Assembly (NCBI RefSeq): GCF_018388445.1
Contig: NZ_CP074405.1
Coordinates: 2,542,001 to 2,606,000 of the forward strand
Origin: Cellulomonas wangleii
GTDB taxonomy: Bacteria; Actinomycetota; Actinomycetes; Actinomycetales; Cellulomonadaceae
Reading direction: 5' to 3'
Length of the DNA stretch: 64,000 bases
The translations under genes were made by a program, and so were the position numbers. Below are positions 20,502-28,597 of the stretch, one piece after another. The notes beneath the pieces are model-generated. The model was not told the DNA's origin. It saw only the letters and a program-made list of their open reading frames with translations, and ran no database searches. The stretch's first letter is position 1; each line of letters begins with the position of its first letter.

Positions 20502-22261
20502 GACGCACCCCGGACGTCGGCGGGCACGCCGGCGTCGTCGAGCCGCACGTCCGTCCGGACGGGATCCGTCGGGTTGCTCACGATCGCGATCTCCCCCGTC
20601 ATCGGCGGCAGCTCCGGAAGTGCCACCGGATCGGTGCTGCGCCGCGGTCCGGCCTCGACCGCGGGCGAGGCCTCGGGCTCGGGCTGCAGGGGCAGCGGCG
20701 AGCCGGTCAGCCGGATGCCGGCGCGGCGCGGCAGGGTCAGCCGGAAGCACGCCCCGTGCCCCGGTCGACCCCACGCCTCGAGCGTCCCGCCGTGCAGGTG
20801 GGCGTCCTCGAGAGAGATCGCCAGGCCGAGGCCGGTGCCACCGGTGGTGCGGGCCCGCGCGGGGTCCGCCCGCCAGAACCGGTCGAAGACGTGCTCGGCC
20901 TCCTGTGCCGTCATGCCCACGCCGTGGTCCCGCACGGTCACGGCGACGGCGGAGGCGTCGACACCGACCGTGACCTCGACGGCCGACCCGTCGGCGTGCT
21001 CGATGCCGTTCACCAGCAGGTTGCGCAGGATCCGCTCGACGCGCCGGGGGTCGACGTCCGCGTCGGCCCGCGTGTCCGGCAGGTCGACCCGCAGCCAGGA
21101 CCCGCGCTGCACGGCCAGCGGGACGGCGTTGTCGACCGCCTGGACGACGATGTCCCGCAGGTCGCGGCCCTCGGCGTCCAGGACGGCGGCGCCCGCGTCG
21201 AAGCGGCTGATCTCGAGCAGGTCGGCCAGCAGGTCCTCGAAACGGTCCAGCTGGGTGGCCAGGAGCTCGGCGGAGCGCTTCACGGAGGGCTCGAAGTCGT
21301 CCCGTGCGCCGTGGATGAGCTCGCCCGCCATCCGGATGGTGGTCAGGGGCGTGCGCAGCTCGTGCGACACGTCGGAGACGAACCGCCGCTGCAGCGTCGA
21401 GAGCTCCTCCATGCGGTGGATCTGGTCCTGCAGGCTCTCCGCCATCTCGTTGAAGGTGCGGGCCAGCGTCGCCATCTCGTCGCGCCCGTGGACGACCATC
21501 CGCTCCGACAGGTGGCCGTCGGCGAGCCGCTCGGCGACGTGGGCGGCCCGGCGCACGGGGTCGACCGTGCGGCGGGTGACGGACCACGTCATGGCCCCGA
21601 GCAGCGCGACGACCGCGACGGCGGCCAGGGCGAGCGTCCCCAGCAGGAAGTCGAGCCGCTCCTGCTCGGGCTGCAGGCTGTAGAGGAAGAACATCTGGTA
21701 CGTGCCGGCCAACGGCACGTCGACCTGCTGGCCGACGACGATGCCCGGGTGGGTGCTCCCGGCGGCGGTCGGGATCCCCACGGACTGCCAGTGCTGGCCA
21801 CCGTCGGCCACCGCCTGCTTGAGGTCACGGCTCACCAGCGCCACCAGCGTGCTGTCGGTCGCGGTCGCCCCGACGGCGATGGAGGCGTTCTGGCCCGGGG
21901 CGCGCAGCAGGAAGACGTCACGCTCACCGGAGCCGCCGTTGCGCTGCTGGGTGGTGACGTCCTCGAGCAGCAGCGCGACCTCGGGGGACGTGCTGGCCGG
22001 GGACGCGGACAGCTGGTCCTGCACCTGCTGCGTGCTGCGCGCGCTCTCCTCGAGCACCTGCCCCAGGCGGTCCTCGAACAGGCCCGCGCTCGTCCGCTCG
22101 CTCACGTACGCCCCGATCACCGCGAGCGCGACCAGACCGATGGCGAGCGTCGAGGTGAGGACCTGCAGCTGCAGCGACGAGCGCCAGCGGCGCGCCAGGC
22201 CCCGGGCCCGCCGCCCCCACCGCGCCCGCCCCAGTCGCGCCCAGGCGGTCAGCCGTGCCAT
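20498..22261 (-). CDS. mtrB: Sensor histidine kinase MtrB
   Basis: The protein (about 587 residues) is a membrane kinase: TM1 at about residues 30-55 (SSLQLQVLTSTLAIGLVALA), an extracytoplasmic sensor, TM2 near 200-222, a HAMP domain, the DHp box FVSDVSHELRTPLTTIRM with the phospho-His, and ATPase boxes LRNLLVNGIEHA, VRDHGVGM, FDRFWR and GGTGLGLAISLE. It phosphorylates MtrA to control cell-wall metabolism and division. I favour the ATG at 22261, which puts SSLQL as far from the start as in mycobacteria. A GTG at 22318, overlapping mtrA, is an alternative. The C-terminal tail after the kinase core is Pro-rich and about 70 residues. Confidence 0.95.
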   Translation of the reverse strand: MARLTAWARLGRARWGRRARGLARRWRSSLQLQVLTSTLAIGLVALAVIGAYVSERTSAGLFEDRLGQVLEESARSTQQVQDQLSASPASTSPEVALLLEDVTTQQRNGGSGERDVFLLRAPGQNASIAVGATATDSTLVALVSRDLKQAVADGGQHWQSVGIPTAAGSTHPGIVVGQQVDVPLAGTYQMFFLYSLQPEQERLDFLLGTLALAAVAVVALLGAMTWSVTRRTVDPVRRAAHVAERLADGHLSERMVVHGRDEMATLARTFNEMAESLQDQIHRMEELSTLQRRFVSDVSHELRTPLTTIRMAGELIHGARDDFEPSVKRSAELLATQLDRFEDLLADLLEISRFDAGAAVLDAEGRDLRDIVVQAVDNAVPLAVQRGSWLRVDLPDTRADADVDPRRVERILRNLLVNGIEHADGSAVEVTVGVDASAVAVTVRDHGVGMTAQEAEHVFDRFWRADPARARTTGGTGLGLAISLEDAHLHGGTLEAWGRPGHGACFRLTLPRRAGIRLTGSPLPLQPEPEASPAVEAGPRRSTDPVALPELPPMTGEIAIVSNPTDPVRTDVRLDDAGVPADVRGAS

Positions 22262-22301
22262 GCCGCCGCCCGACGCCCGCGCGCCCGACGAGGGCGCGTG
22301 C

Positions 22302-22985
22302 TCACGTGCTCCCGCCACCAGCCTTGTACCCCACACCCCGCACGGTCACGACGATCTCGGGCCGTTCCGGGTCCGTCTCGATCTTGGAGCGCAGCCGCTG
22401 CACATGGACGTTCACGAGCCGGGTGTCGGCGGCGTGCCGGTAGCCCCAGACCCGCTCGAGCAGCACCTCACGGGTGAACACCTGCCAGGGCTTGCGTGCG
22501 AGGGCCACGAGCAGGTCGAACTCCAGCGGCGTCAGGGAGATGGGCCGCCCCGCCCGCTCCACCCGGTGCCCGGGAACGTCGATCGTGAGGTCGCCGATCG
22601 CCAGGTGCTCCGGCGCAGGCTCGTCGCTGCGCCGCAGCCGCGCCCGCACCCGCGCGACCAGCTCCTTCGGCTTGAACGGCTTGGAGATGTAGTCGTCGGC
22701 CCCGGACTCCAGGCCCAGGACGACGTCGACGGTGTCGCTCTTGGCCGTCAGCATGACGATCGGCACCCCCGACTCGGCGCGGATCTGCCGGCACACCTCG
22801 GTGCCGTCCTTGCCGGGCAGCATGAGGTCGAGCAGCACGAGGTCCGGCTGTGTCGACCGGAAGACGGCGAGCGCCTCGTCGCCGTCCTCGCAGAAGACCG
22901 GCTCGAAACCCTCGGAGCGCAGCACGATGCCGATCATCTCGGCCAGTGCGGTGTCGTCGTCGACGACCAGGACGCGTCCCTTCAT
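22302..22985 (-). CDS. mtrA: DNA-binding response regulator MtrA
   Basis: The 227-residue OmpR-family regulator has a receiver domain with the acidic pocket Asp9-Asp10, phospho-acceptor Asp53 in LVLLDLMLPG and Lys102 in SKPFKPKEL, followed by a winged helix (LTPLEFDLLVALA, RVWGY, VNVHVQRLRSKIE, VVTVRGVGYK). It is activated by MtrB. The ATG at 22985 has no Shine-Dalgarno but GACAAT 7 nt upstream on the minus strand, so it may be leaderless. mtrA, mtrB, lpqB and comF form an ordered run on this strand. The much longer frame upstream is a high-GC artefact. Confidence 0.97.
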   Translation of the reverse strand: MKGRVLVVDDDTALAEMIGIVLRSEGFEPVFCEDGDEALAVFRSTQPDLVLLDLMLPGKDGTEVCRQIRAESGVPIVMLTAKSDTVDVVLGLESGADDYISKPFKPKELVARVRARLRRSDEPAPEHLAIGDLTIDVPGHRVERAGRPISLTPLEFDLLVALARKPWQVFTREVLLERVWGYRHAADTRLVNVHVQRLRSKIETDPERPEIVVTVRGVGYKAGGGST

Positions 22986-23144
22986 GGCGGAGATTGTCTC
23001 ATCGTCGGCGACCTGCGGGGGCGTCCGCCGCGCGCAGTCGGGTGATGGGTGCGTCCTCGACCGCCGCGCACCACCCCCGTGGCACGATGGGGCCCCGACG
23101 GGCACCCCTCGTCGACCCGGACGCACGCGACGAGGAGCGGACGC

Positions 23145-24359
23145 ATGACCTCCCCGCACGACGACGGCGCCCCCGCGACGCCATGGGCGAGCCCGGCCGG
23201 TACCCCTGCGGGTGCGTCCGCCGGCGACGCGACGCCGGCGGGGACGGACCACGGATCCGCCGCGCCGCCCGCGTGGGGCCAACCGCCCGCACCGCCGGCG
23301 TGGGACCAGCCGACCGCCGCGGGCAACCCGCCCCCGCCGCCGGGCTGGGGACAGCCGACCGCACCCCCCGGGTGGGGTGCCCCTCCCCCTCCGGGGACGG
23401 GCGGGCCGGCGTCGTGGCGGGTGCCCGCCCTGCAACCCGGGATCATCCCGCTGCGCCCGCTCGGGCTGGGCGAGGTCCTCGACGGCGCGGTCCGGGCGGT
23501 GCGCGCCAACCCCACGGTGATGTTCGGCCTGTCCGCGGTCGTCGTGACGGTCGCGGTGGCCCTGCAGACGCTGCTGCAGCTCTACGTCAGCAGCCTGCTG
23601 GGCGCCGCGCTCGGGGGCATGCCGCTGGGCGACGGGTCCTCGGCGGCCGACTCCGCCGCGGTCTCTGAGCTGCTGTCCGCGAGCGGGGGGCAGGTCGTCA
23701 CGACCCCGCTGCTGCTGCCCGTGACGTCGATCCTCACCGGCCTGCTCATCGTGTCGGTCAGCCGTTCGGTGCTGGGGCAGCGGGTCGCGGTGCGCGAGGT
23801 GTGGCGGACGCGGCGCGTGTGGTCCCTCGTCGGGTTCGCCCTCCTGCAGCTGCTCGTGTCGTTCCTCGCTGTCGCCGCCCTCGTGGGTGCCGTGGTGGGG
23901 CTCGTCACGGCAGGCGCGGACGGCGCCGCGGTGGTCGTCGCGCTGGTCGGTGGCCTCGCGCTGGTCGTGGGCGGGACGTGGGCCACGACCCGCACGCTGC
24001 TCGTGCCGCCGGCGCTGATGCTGGAGGGCAAGCGGTTCTGGCCGACCGTGGTGCGGGCGTGGCGCCTGACGCGCGGCAGCTTCTGGCGCCTGCTCGGCAT
24101 CTACCTGCTCGCGAACCTCCTGATCTCGGTGCTCATGTACCTCGTCCTGGTGCCGGCAGGGCTGTTCGCGGGCATCGTGAGCATGTCGTCGGGGTCCGAC
24201 GACGTCTCGGTCCTCGTCTCCGCCCTCGGTCAGGTCGTCGGTCTCACGCTGTCGACGATGTTCATGGCCGCGGTCGTGGCGCTGCTCTACGTCGACGTCC
24301 GCATCCGGCGCGAAGGGCTCGACCTCGAGCTCGCGCGCGCCGCGGCGGACGGGGCGTGA
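23145..24359 (+). CDS. Polytopic membrane protein (glycerophosphoryl diester phosphodiesterase membrane-domain type)
   Basis: The 404-residue protein has a Pro/Gly/Trp-rich cytosolic N-terminus with PPAW/PPGWGQP-like repeats (about residues 40-85), then LRPLGLGEVLDGAVRAVRANP and about six transmembrane helices. The segment VPPALMLEGKRFWPTVVRAWRLTRGSFWRLLGIYLL is typical of the membrane domain annotated after glycerophosphodiester phosphodiesterases, but no phosphodiesterase domain is attached. GAGGAG lies 8 nt before the ATG at 23145. It starts the MoxR-type cluster and is divergent from mtrA, with 159 bp between. Function is unknown. Confidence 0.75.
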   Translation: MTSPHDDGAPATPWASPAGTPAGASAGDATPAGTDHGSAAPPAWGQPPAPPAWDQPTAAGNPPPPPGWGQPTAPPGWGAPPPPGTGGPASWRVPALQPGIIPLRPLGLGEVLDGAVRAVRANPTVMFGLSAVVVTVAVALQTLLQLYVSSLLGAALGGMPLGDGSSAADSAAVSELLSASGGQVVTTPLLLPVTSILTGLLIVSVSRSVLGQRVAVREVWRTRRVWSLVGFALLQLLVSFLAVAALVGAVVGLVTAGADGAAVVVALVGGLALVVGGTWATTRTLLVPPALMLEGKRFWPTVVRAWRLTRGSFWRLLGIYLLANLLISVLMYLVLVPAGLFAGIVSMSSGSDDVSVLVSALGQVVGLTLSTMFMAAVVALLYVDVRIRREGLDLELARAAADGA

Positions 24360-24381
24360 CGGCCGCGGGACGGGTGGTGCC

Positions 24382-25005
24382 GTGATCGTCCTCGCCGGGG
24401 TGCCGGTCGAGCCCGACGCCGACACCGCACGCCGCTGGGTGCGCGGGGAGCTGCTGGACCCGGTGTACCACCGCCAGGACACGCTGCTGGAACGCGTGCT
24501 CCGGTGGTTCGCCGAGCTCCTGGACGGCCTGCCGGAGGCCGGGCTCTCCGGACGGACCCTGCTGCTCGTCGCCGTCGGCGTGGTGCTGGTGGTGGTCGTC
24601 GTCGCACTGCTCGTCGCGGGACCCGTGCGCGCCGGCGCGCGACGCCGCCGGGCCGGCATGCTGCACGCCGACGACCGGCGCACGGCGGCGCAGCTGCGCG
24701 ACGCCGCCGACGCGGCCGCGCAGGCCGGCGACTGGTCGAGCGCCGTCGCCGACCGCTACCGGGCCGTCGTCCGCGACCTGGAGGAGCGCGGGCTCCTCGA
24801 CGAGCGTCCCGGGCGCACGGCGCACGAGGCGGCCCGGCTCGCCGGTGCCGCCCTGCCCCCGCACGCCGACGCGCTGGCCCGCGGGGGTGACCTGTTCGAC
24901 GCCGTCGTGTACGGCGACCGGCCGGCGGCCGCGCAGGACGACACCGCGATGCGCGAGCTCGACGCCGCGGTCCGCGCCGCCCGGCCCCTGGCGGTGGGCG
25001 CATGA
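24382..25005 (+). CDS. DUF4129 membrane protein
   Basis: The 207-residue protein has one clear transmembrane helix (about residues 60-82), a basic stretch, then the C-terminal DUF4129 domain with SSAVADRYRAVVRDLEERGLLDERPGRTAHEAARLAG, which in other proteins is found fused to transglutaminase-like modules. GTG at 24382 is the only reasonable start after the preceding stop at 24359. The stop overlaps the next gene (ATGA at 25002), so it is translated together with the DUF4350 protein. These families accompany MoxR AAA+ ATPases; their role is thought to be in assembly of membrane or extracytoplasmic complexes. Confidence 0.85.
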   Translation: MIVLAGVPVEPDADTARRWVRGELLDPVYHRQDTLLERVLRWFAELLDGLPEAGLSGRTLLLVAVGVVLVVVVVALLVAGPVRAGARRRRAGMLHADDRRTAAQLRDAADAAAQAGDWSSAVADRYRAVVRDLEERGLLDERPGRTAHEAARLAGAALPPHADALARGGDLFDAVVYGDRPAAAQDDTAMRELDAAVRAARPLAVGA

Positions 25006-26192
25006 CGGCACCGGCGTGGGCGCCGGCCGGCGAGGTCGTCGGCGACGGCACCACCGGGCGCTCGCGCGCCGCGCACCGCTGGCGGGCGGCGCGACCGTGG
25101 CTGGTCGTGCTCGCGCTGCTCGTGGTCGGCGTGCTGGTCCTCGCGCTGCCCGCCCCGCCGGAGAGCAGCGCCCCGGGCAGCCCCGACAACCCGGGGCCGG
25201 CGGGGGCGCGTGCGGTCGCCCAGGTCCTGCAGCGCCAGGGCGTCACCATCGAGTCCGTCACGACGGCGGCGGACGCCGTGGCGGCCGCGACCGGTGACAG
25301 CACGGTCGTGGTCATCGGCGACGGGCTGCTCGGCGCGGACCAGCTCGACGCGCTCGTCGCCCTCGAGGACGACCTCGTGCTGGTGGACGCTGGGTGGGCG
25401 CTGTCGACCCTGGCCCCCGACATCGAGGCCAGCAGCTCCGCCGGCGCGGCGAGTTCGCGTGCGGCTGAGTGCACGGACCCGGACGCCGTCGCGGCCGGCA
25501 GCGTGGTCGCAGGCGGTGGCTACCACGACGGCACCGGCCGGGCCACGGTGTGCTTCCCCGCCACGGACGGCTCCGGGGCCTACCTGACGTTCGAGCAGGA
25601 CGGTCGGCGCGTCTCGGCGCTGTCCGACCTCCGGCTGCTGAGCAACGACGTGGTCGACGAGGAGGGCAACGCAGCCCTCGTGCTGCGGGTGCTCGGCCGC
25701 CACGACCACCTCGTCTGGTACGTGCCGAGCCTGAACGACGTGGGTCCCGTCGCGCAGGACACCGACGACCCCGGCCTGGCGGACCTCGTGCCGTGGGTCG
25801 GGCCCGTCACCTGGTGGCTGGTGCTCGTGCTGCTCGTGACCATGGTGTGGCGGGCCCGGCGGCTCGGGCCCGTCGTGACCGAGCCCCTGCCGGTCGTGGT
25901 CCGGTCCGCCGAGGCCACCCGCGGGCGCGGCCGCCTGTACCGCCGCGCGCGGGCGCACGGGCACGCCGCCGCCGCACTGCGGGCAGGGACGGCCGCCCGG
26001 GTCGCGCACCGGCTCGGCCTGCCGCGCTCGGCGGACGCGGCGGCCGTCGTCGACGCCGTCGCCCGCGCCACCGGCCGACCGGCGCGGGACATCGAGACCC
26101 TGGTCTACGGACCGCCCCCCACCGGCGACGCGGGCCTGCTGCGGCTCGCCGACGACCTGCACCACCTGGAGAGCGAGGTACACCGACCGTGA
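25002..26192 (+). CDS. DUF4350 membrane protein
   Basis: The 396-residue protein has TM1 at about residues 34-52, an extracytoplasmic domain with SPDNPGPAGARAVAQVLQRQGV and VVVIGDGLLGADQLDALVALEDDLVLVDAG (DUF4350, similar in fold to class I glutamine amidotransferase-like domains), a second helix near 268-288 (VTWWLVLVLLVTMVW), and a cytosolic helical C-terminus ending in DLHHLESEVHRP. The Cys in ECTDPDA and VCFP could form an external disulfide. It overlaps both neighbours by 4 bp (ATGA and GTGA), indicating tight coupling within the MoxR cluster. Confidence 0.85.
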   Translation: MTAPAWAPAGEVVGDGTTGRSRAAHRWRAARPWLVVLALLVVGVLVLALPAPPESSAPGSPDNPGPAGARAVAQVLQRQGVTIESVTTAADAVAAATGDSTVVVIGDGLLGADQLDALVALEDDLVLVDAGWALSTLAPDIEASSSAGAASSRAAECTDPDAVAAGSVVAGGGYHDGTGRATVCFPATDGSGAYLTFEQDGRRVSALSDLRLLSNDVVDEEGNAALVLRVLGRHDHLVWYVPSLNDVGPVAQDTDDPGLADLVPWVGPVTWWLVLVLLVTMVWRARRLGPVVTEPLPVVVRSAEATRGRGRLYRRARAHGHAAAALRAGTAARVAHRLGLPRSADAAAVVDAVARATGRPARDIETLVYGPPPTGDAGLLRLADDLHHLESEVHRP

Positions 26193-27220
26193 CCGACGAG
26201 ACGCTGCCGCACCCGAGCACGCCGACCACCCCCGTGCCCCCGACGACGTCGACCCCGCCCGCCGGGGCCGGGGACGCGCTGCGCGGCTCCCTGGCGGCGG
26301 TGCGCACCGAGGTCGCCCGGGCCGTGGTCGGGCAGGACGCGGCCGTCACAGGGCTGATCATCGCCCTGCTGTGCCGCGGTCACGTCCTGCTGGAGGGGGT
26401 GCCCGGCGTCGCCAAGACCCTGCTGGTCCGCTCGCTGTCCGGGGCCCTGTCGCTGGGCACCAAGCGGGTGCAGTTCACGCCCGACCTCATGCCCGGTGAC
26501 GTCACGGGGTCGCTGGTCTACGACGCGCGCACCGCCGAGTTCTCGTTCCGCGAGGGCCCGGTGTTCACGAACCTGCTGCTCGCCGACGAGATCAACCGCA
26601 CGCCCCCCAAGACGCAGGCCTCGCTCCTCGAGGCCATGGAGGAGCGGCAGGTGACGGTGGACGGGGTGCCGCGCGCGCTGCCGGACCCGTTCGTGGTCGT
26701 GGCGACGCAGAACCCGGTGGAGTACGAGGGCACGTACCCGCTGCCCGAGGCGCAGCTCGACCGGTTCCTGCTCAAGCTGCTGCTGCCGCTGCCCGAGCGC
26801 GCCGACGAGGTCGAGGTGCTGGCGCGGCACGCCGCCGGGTTCGACCCGCGGGACCTGGCCGCGGCCGGGCTGCGCGCGGTCGCGGGCGCGGACGACCTCG
26901 CCCGGGCCCGTGCGGAGGTCGCGCGCGTCCAGGTCGGGCCCGAGGTCCTCGGGTACGTCGTCGACGTCTGCCGCGCCACCCGCACGTCCCCGTCCCTGAG
27001 CCTGGGAGTGTCGCCGCGCGGTGCCACGGCGCTGCTCGCGGCCTCCCGGGCGTGGGCGTGGCTGTCCGGGCGGGACTACGTCACCCCGGACGACGTGCAG
27101 GCCCTCGCGCACCCGACGCTGCGCCACCGTGTGCAGCTGCGACCCGAGGCGGAGATCGAGGGCGTGACGACCGAGTCGGTGCTCGACACGGTGCTCGCCT
27201 CCGTCCCGGTCCCCCGCTGA
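26189..27220 (+). CDS. MoxR-family AAA+ ATPase
   Basis: The 343-residue chaperone-like ATPase has Walker A as EGVPGVAKT, Walker B as LLLADEIN, the sensor-1 segment VVVATQNPVEYEGTYPLPEAQLDRF and the C-terminal lid with LSLGVSPRGATALLAASRAWA. MoxR ATPases work with VWA/DUF58 proteins to mature or insert cofactors and membrane complexes. The GTG at 26189 overlaps the stop of the DUF4350 gene (GTGA). The first ~25 residues are a Pro/Thr-rich tail not conserved in the family. The DUF58 gene follows after 3 bp. Confidence 0.94.
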   Translation: MTDETLPHPSTPTTPVPPTTSTPPAGAGDALRGSLAAVRTEVARAVVGQDAAVTGLIIALLCRGHVLLEGVPGVAKTLLVRSLSGALSLGTKRVQFTPDLMPGDVTGSLVYDARTAEFSFREGPVFTNLLLADEINRTPPKTQASLLEAMEERQVTVDGVPRALPDPFVVVATQNPVEYEGTYPLPEAQLDRFLLKLLLPLPERADEVEVLARHAAGFDPRDLAAAGLRAVAGADDLARARAEVARVQVGPEVLGYVVDVCRATRTSPSLSLGVSPRGATALLAASRAWAWLSGRDYVTPDDVQALAHPTLRHRVQLRPEAEIEGVTTESVLDTVLASVPVPR

Positions 27221-27223
27221 GCC

Positions 27224-28540
27224 GTGGCGCTGACGTCGCGCGCGGTCCTGGTCGCGCTGGCGGGCCTGGTCCCCGTCGTCCTGCTGCCCGCGCCCCTCAC
27301 GGTGGGCGTGTGGGCCCTGGTCGTCGTCGTGCTGTGCGCGGTCGACGTCGCCCTGGCCGCCTCGCCGCGCGAGCTGGCGGTCGCCCGCCGCCTGCCCACG
27401 TCGGTGCGGCTGTCGGGGACGGCCGACTCCGAGCTGACCCTGCGCAACACCGGCCGGCGCACGGCCCACGTGCTGGTGCGCGACGCGTGGCCGCCCTCGA
27501 CGCTGCCGGGCGGGGACGCGCCGACGGGCGCCCGCACGCCCCGGCACCGCGTGGACGTGCCACCGGGCGAGCGGCGCCGGGTCACGACCACGCTCGTCCC
27601 CACCCGGCGGGGCGACGCGATCGCCGGCCGCGTGACCGTGCGCACGTGCGGCCCGCTGGGCGTGGCGGCACGTCAGGTGTCGCTGGACGTCCCGGGGCGG
27701 CTGCGGGTGCTGCCCGAGTTCGCGTCACGCCGGCACCTGCCCTCGCGGCTCGCCCGGCTGCGGGAGCTCGACGGACGGGCCGCCGTGCAGGTGCGCGGCG
27801 CCGGCACGGAGTTCGACTCGCTGCGCGAGTACGTCGACGGTGACGACGTGCGGTCGATCGACTGGCGCGCCACCGCCCGTCGGCGCGAGGTGGTGGTGCG
27901 CACGTGGCGCCCCGAGCGCGACCGGCACGTGCTGCTGGTGCTGGACACGTCGCGGACCAGCGCCGCCCGCGTGCTCGACGCCACCCGGCTCGAGGCGTCG
28001 GTGGAGGCCGCGCTGCTGCTCGGCGTCCTGGCGGCGCACGCCGGGGACCGCGTCGAGCTGCTGGCGTACGACCGCCGCGTGCGGGCACGGGCCGTCGACA
28101 CGCACTCCTCGCGCGTGCTGCCGGCCCTCGCCGACGCGCTGGCGACCGTGCAGCCCGCGCTCGTCGAGACCGACTGGCCCGGTCTCGTGGCGCAGGTGCG
28201 CGCGCGGCTGAGCCGCCGGGCGCTCGTCGTGCTGCTCACCTCCCTGGACCCTGCCGCCGTCGAGCAGGGCCTGCTCGACGTCGTCGGGGGCCTGACGCGC
28301 CGCCACCAGGTGGTGCTCGCCTCGGTCGCGGACCCGGAGCTGGAGGAGCTGCGCACCGCACGGCGCACGGTCGACCAGGTGTTCGACGCCGCCGCGGCGG
28401 AGCGCACCTCGCTGGAACGAGCGGCGGTCGGGGTGCGGCTGCGCCAGCGCGGCGTCGAGGTGGTCGAGGCCACGCCCGACGACCTCGCGCCACGGCTCGC
28501 GGACACGTACCTCGCGCTCAAGGCGGCGGGACGGCTGTAG
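27224..28540 (+). CDS. DUF58-domain protein, MoxR partner
   Basis: The 438-residue protein has two N-terminal membrane helices (about residues 5-22 and 26-44), a beta-rich region, then the DUF58 signature GTEFDSLREYVDGDDVRSIDWRATARRREVVVRTW and a von Willebrand A-like fold starting HVLLVLDTSR with a D-x-S-type metal site; the Thr of the full MIDAS is not obvious. It is the standard partner of MoxR. GTG at 27224 directly follows the moxR stop. The cluster ends here: a 10-bp hairpin follows the stop. Confidence 0.92.
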   Translation: MALTSRAVLVALAGLVPVVLLPAPLTVGVWALVVVVLCAVDVALAASPRELAVARRLPTSVRLSGTADSELTLRNTGRRTAHVLVRDAWPPSTLPGGDAPTGARTPRHRVDVPPGERRRVTTTLVPTRRGDAIAGRVTVRTCGPLGVAARQVSLDVPGRLRVLPEFASRRHLPSRLARLRELDGRAAVQVRGAGTEFDSLREYVDGDDVRSIDWRATARRREVVVRTWRPERDRHVLLVLDTSRTSAARVLDATRLEASVEAALLLGVLAAHAGDRVELLAYDRRVRARAVDTHSSRVLPALADALATVQPALVETDWPGLVAQVRARLSRRALVVLLTSLDPAAVEQGLLDVVGGLTRRHQVVLASVADPELEELRTARRTVDQVFDAAAAERTSLERAAVGVRLRQRGVEVVEATPDDLAPRLADTYLALKAAGRL

Positions 28541-28551
28541 GGCTGCGCCGA

Positions 28552-28584
28552 CCGCGGGCGCGCGCCGGGTGTCGGCGCCCGCGG
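28552..28584 (+). terminator. Hairpin after the DUF58 gene
   Basis: A perfect 10-bp stem (28552-28561 with 28575-28584) with a 13-nt loop starts 12 nt after the stop and ends 2 bp before the TACGGT -10 element of the next gene. Confidence 0.6.
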
Positions 28585-28585
28585 C

Positions 28586-28591
28586 TACGGT
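28586..28591 (+). promoter_or_regulatory. -10 element of a probable leaderless promoter (AlkZ-like gene)
   Basis: TACGGT lies 6 nt before the ATG at 28598, with no Shine-Dalgarno between, so transcription should start at or next to the A of ATG. Confidence 0.6.
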
Positions 28592-28597
28592 CGGGCC

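Noticed and set aside
22302..24683. Long minus-strand frame upstream of mtrA
   Set aside because: The extension over the opposite-strand membrane protein is low complexity (Arg/His/Pro-rich) and mtrA has a proper start at 22985.
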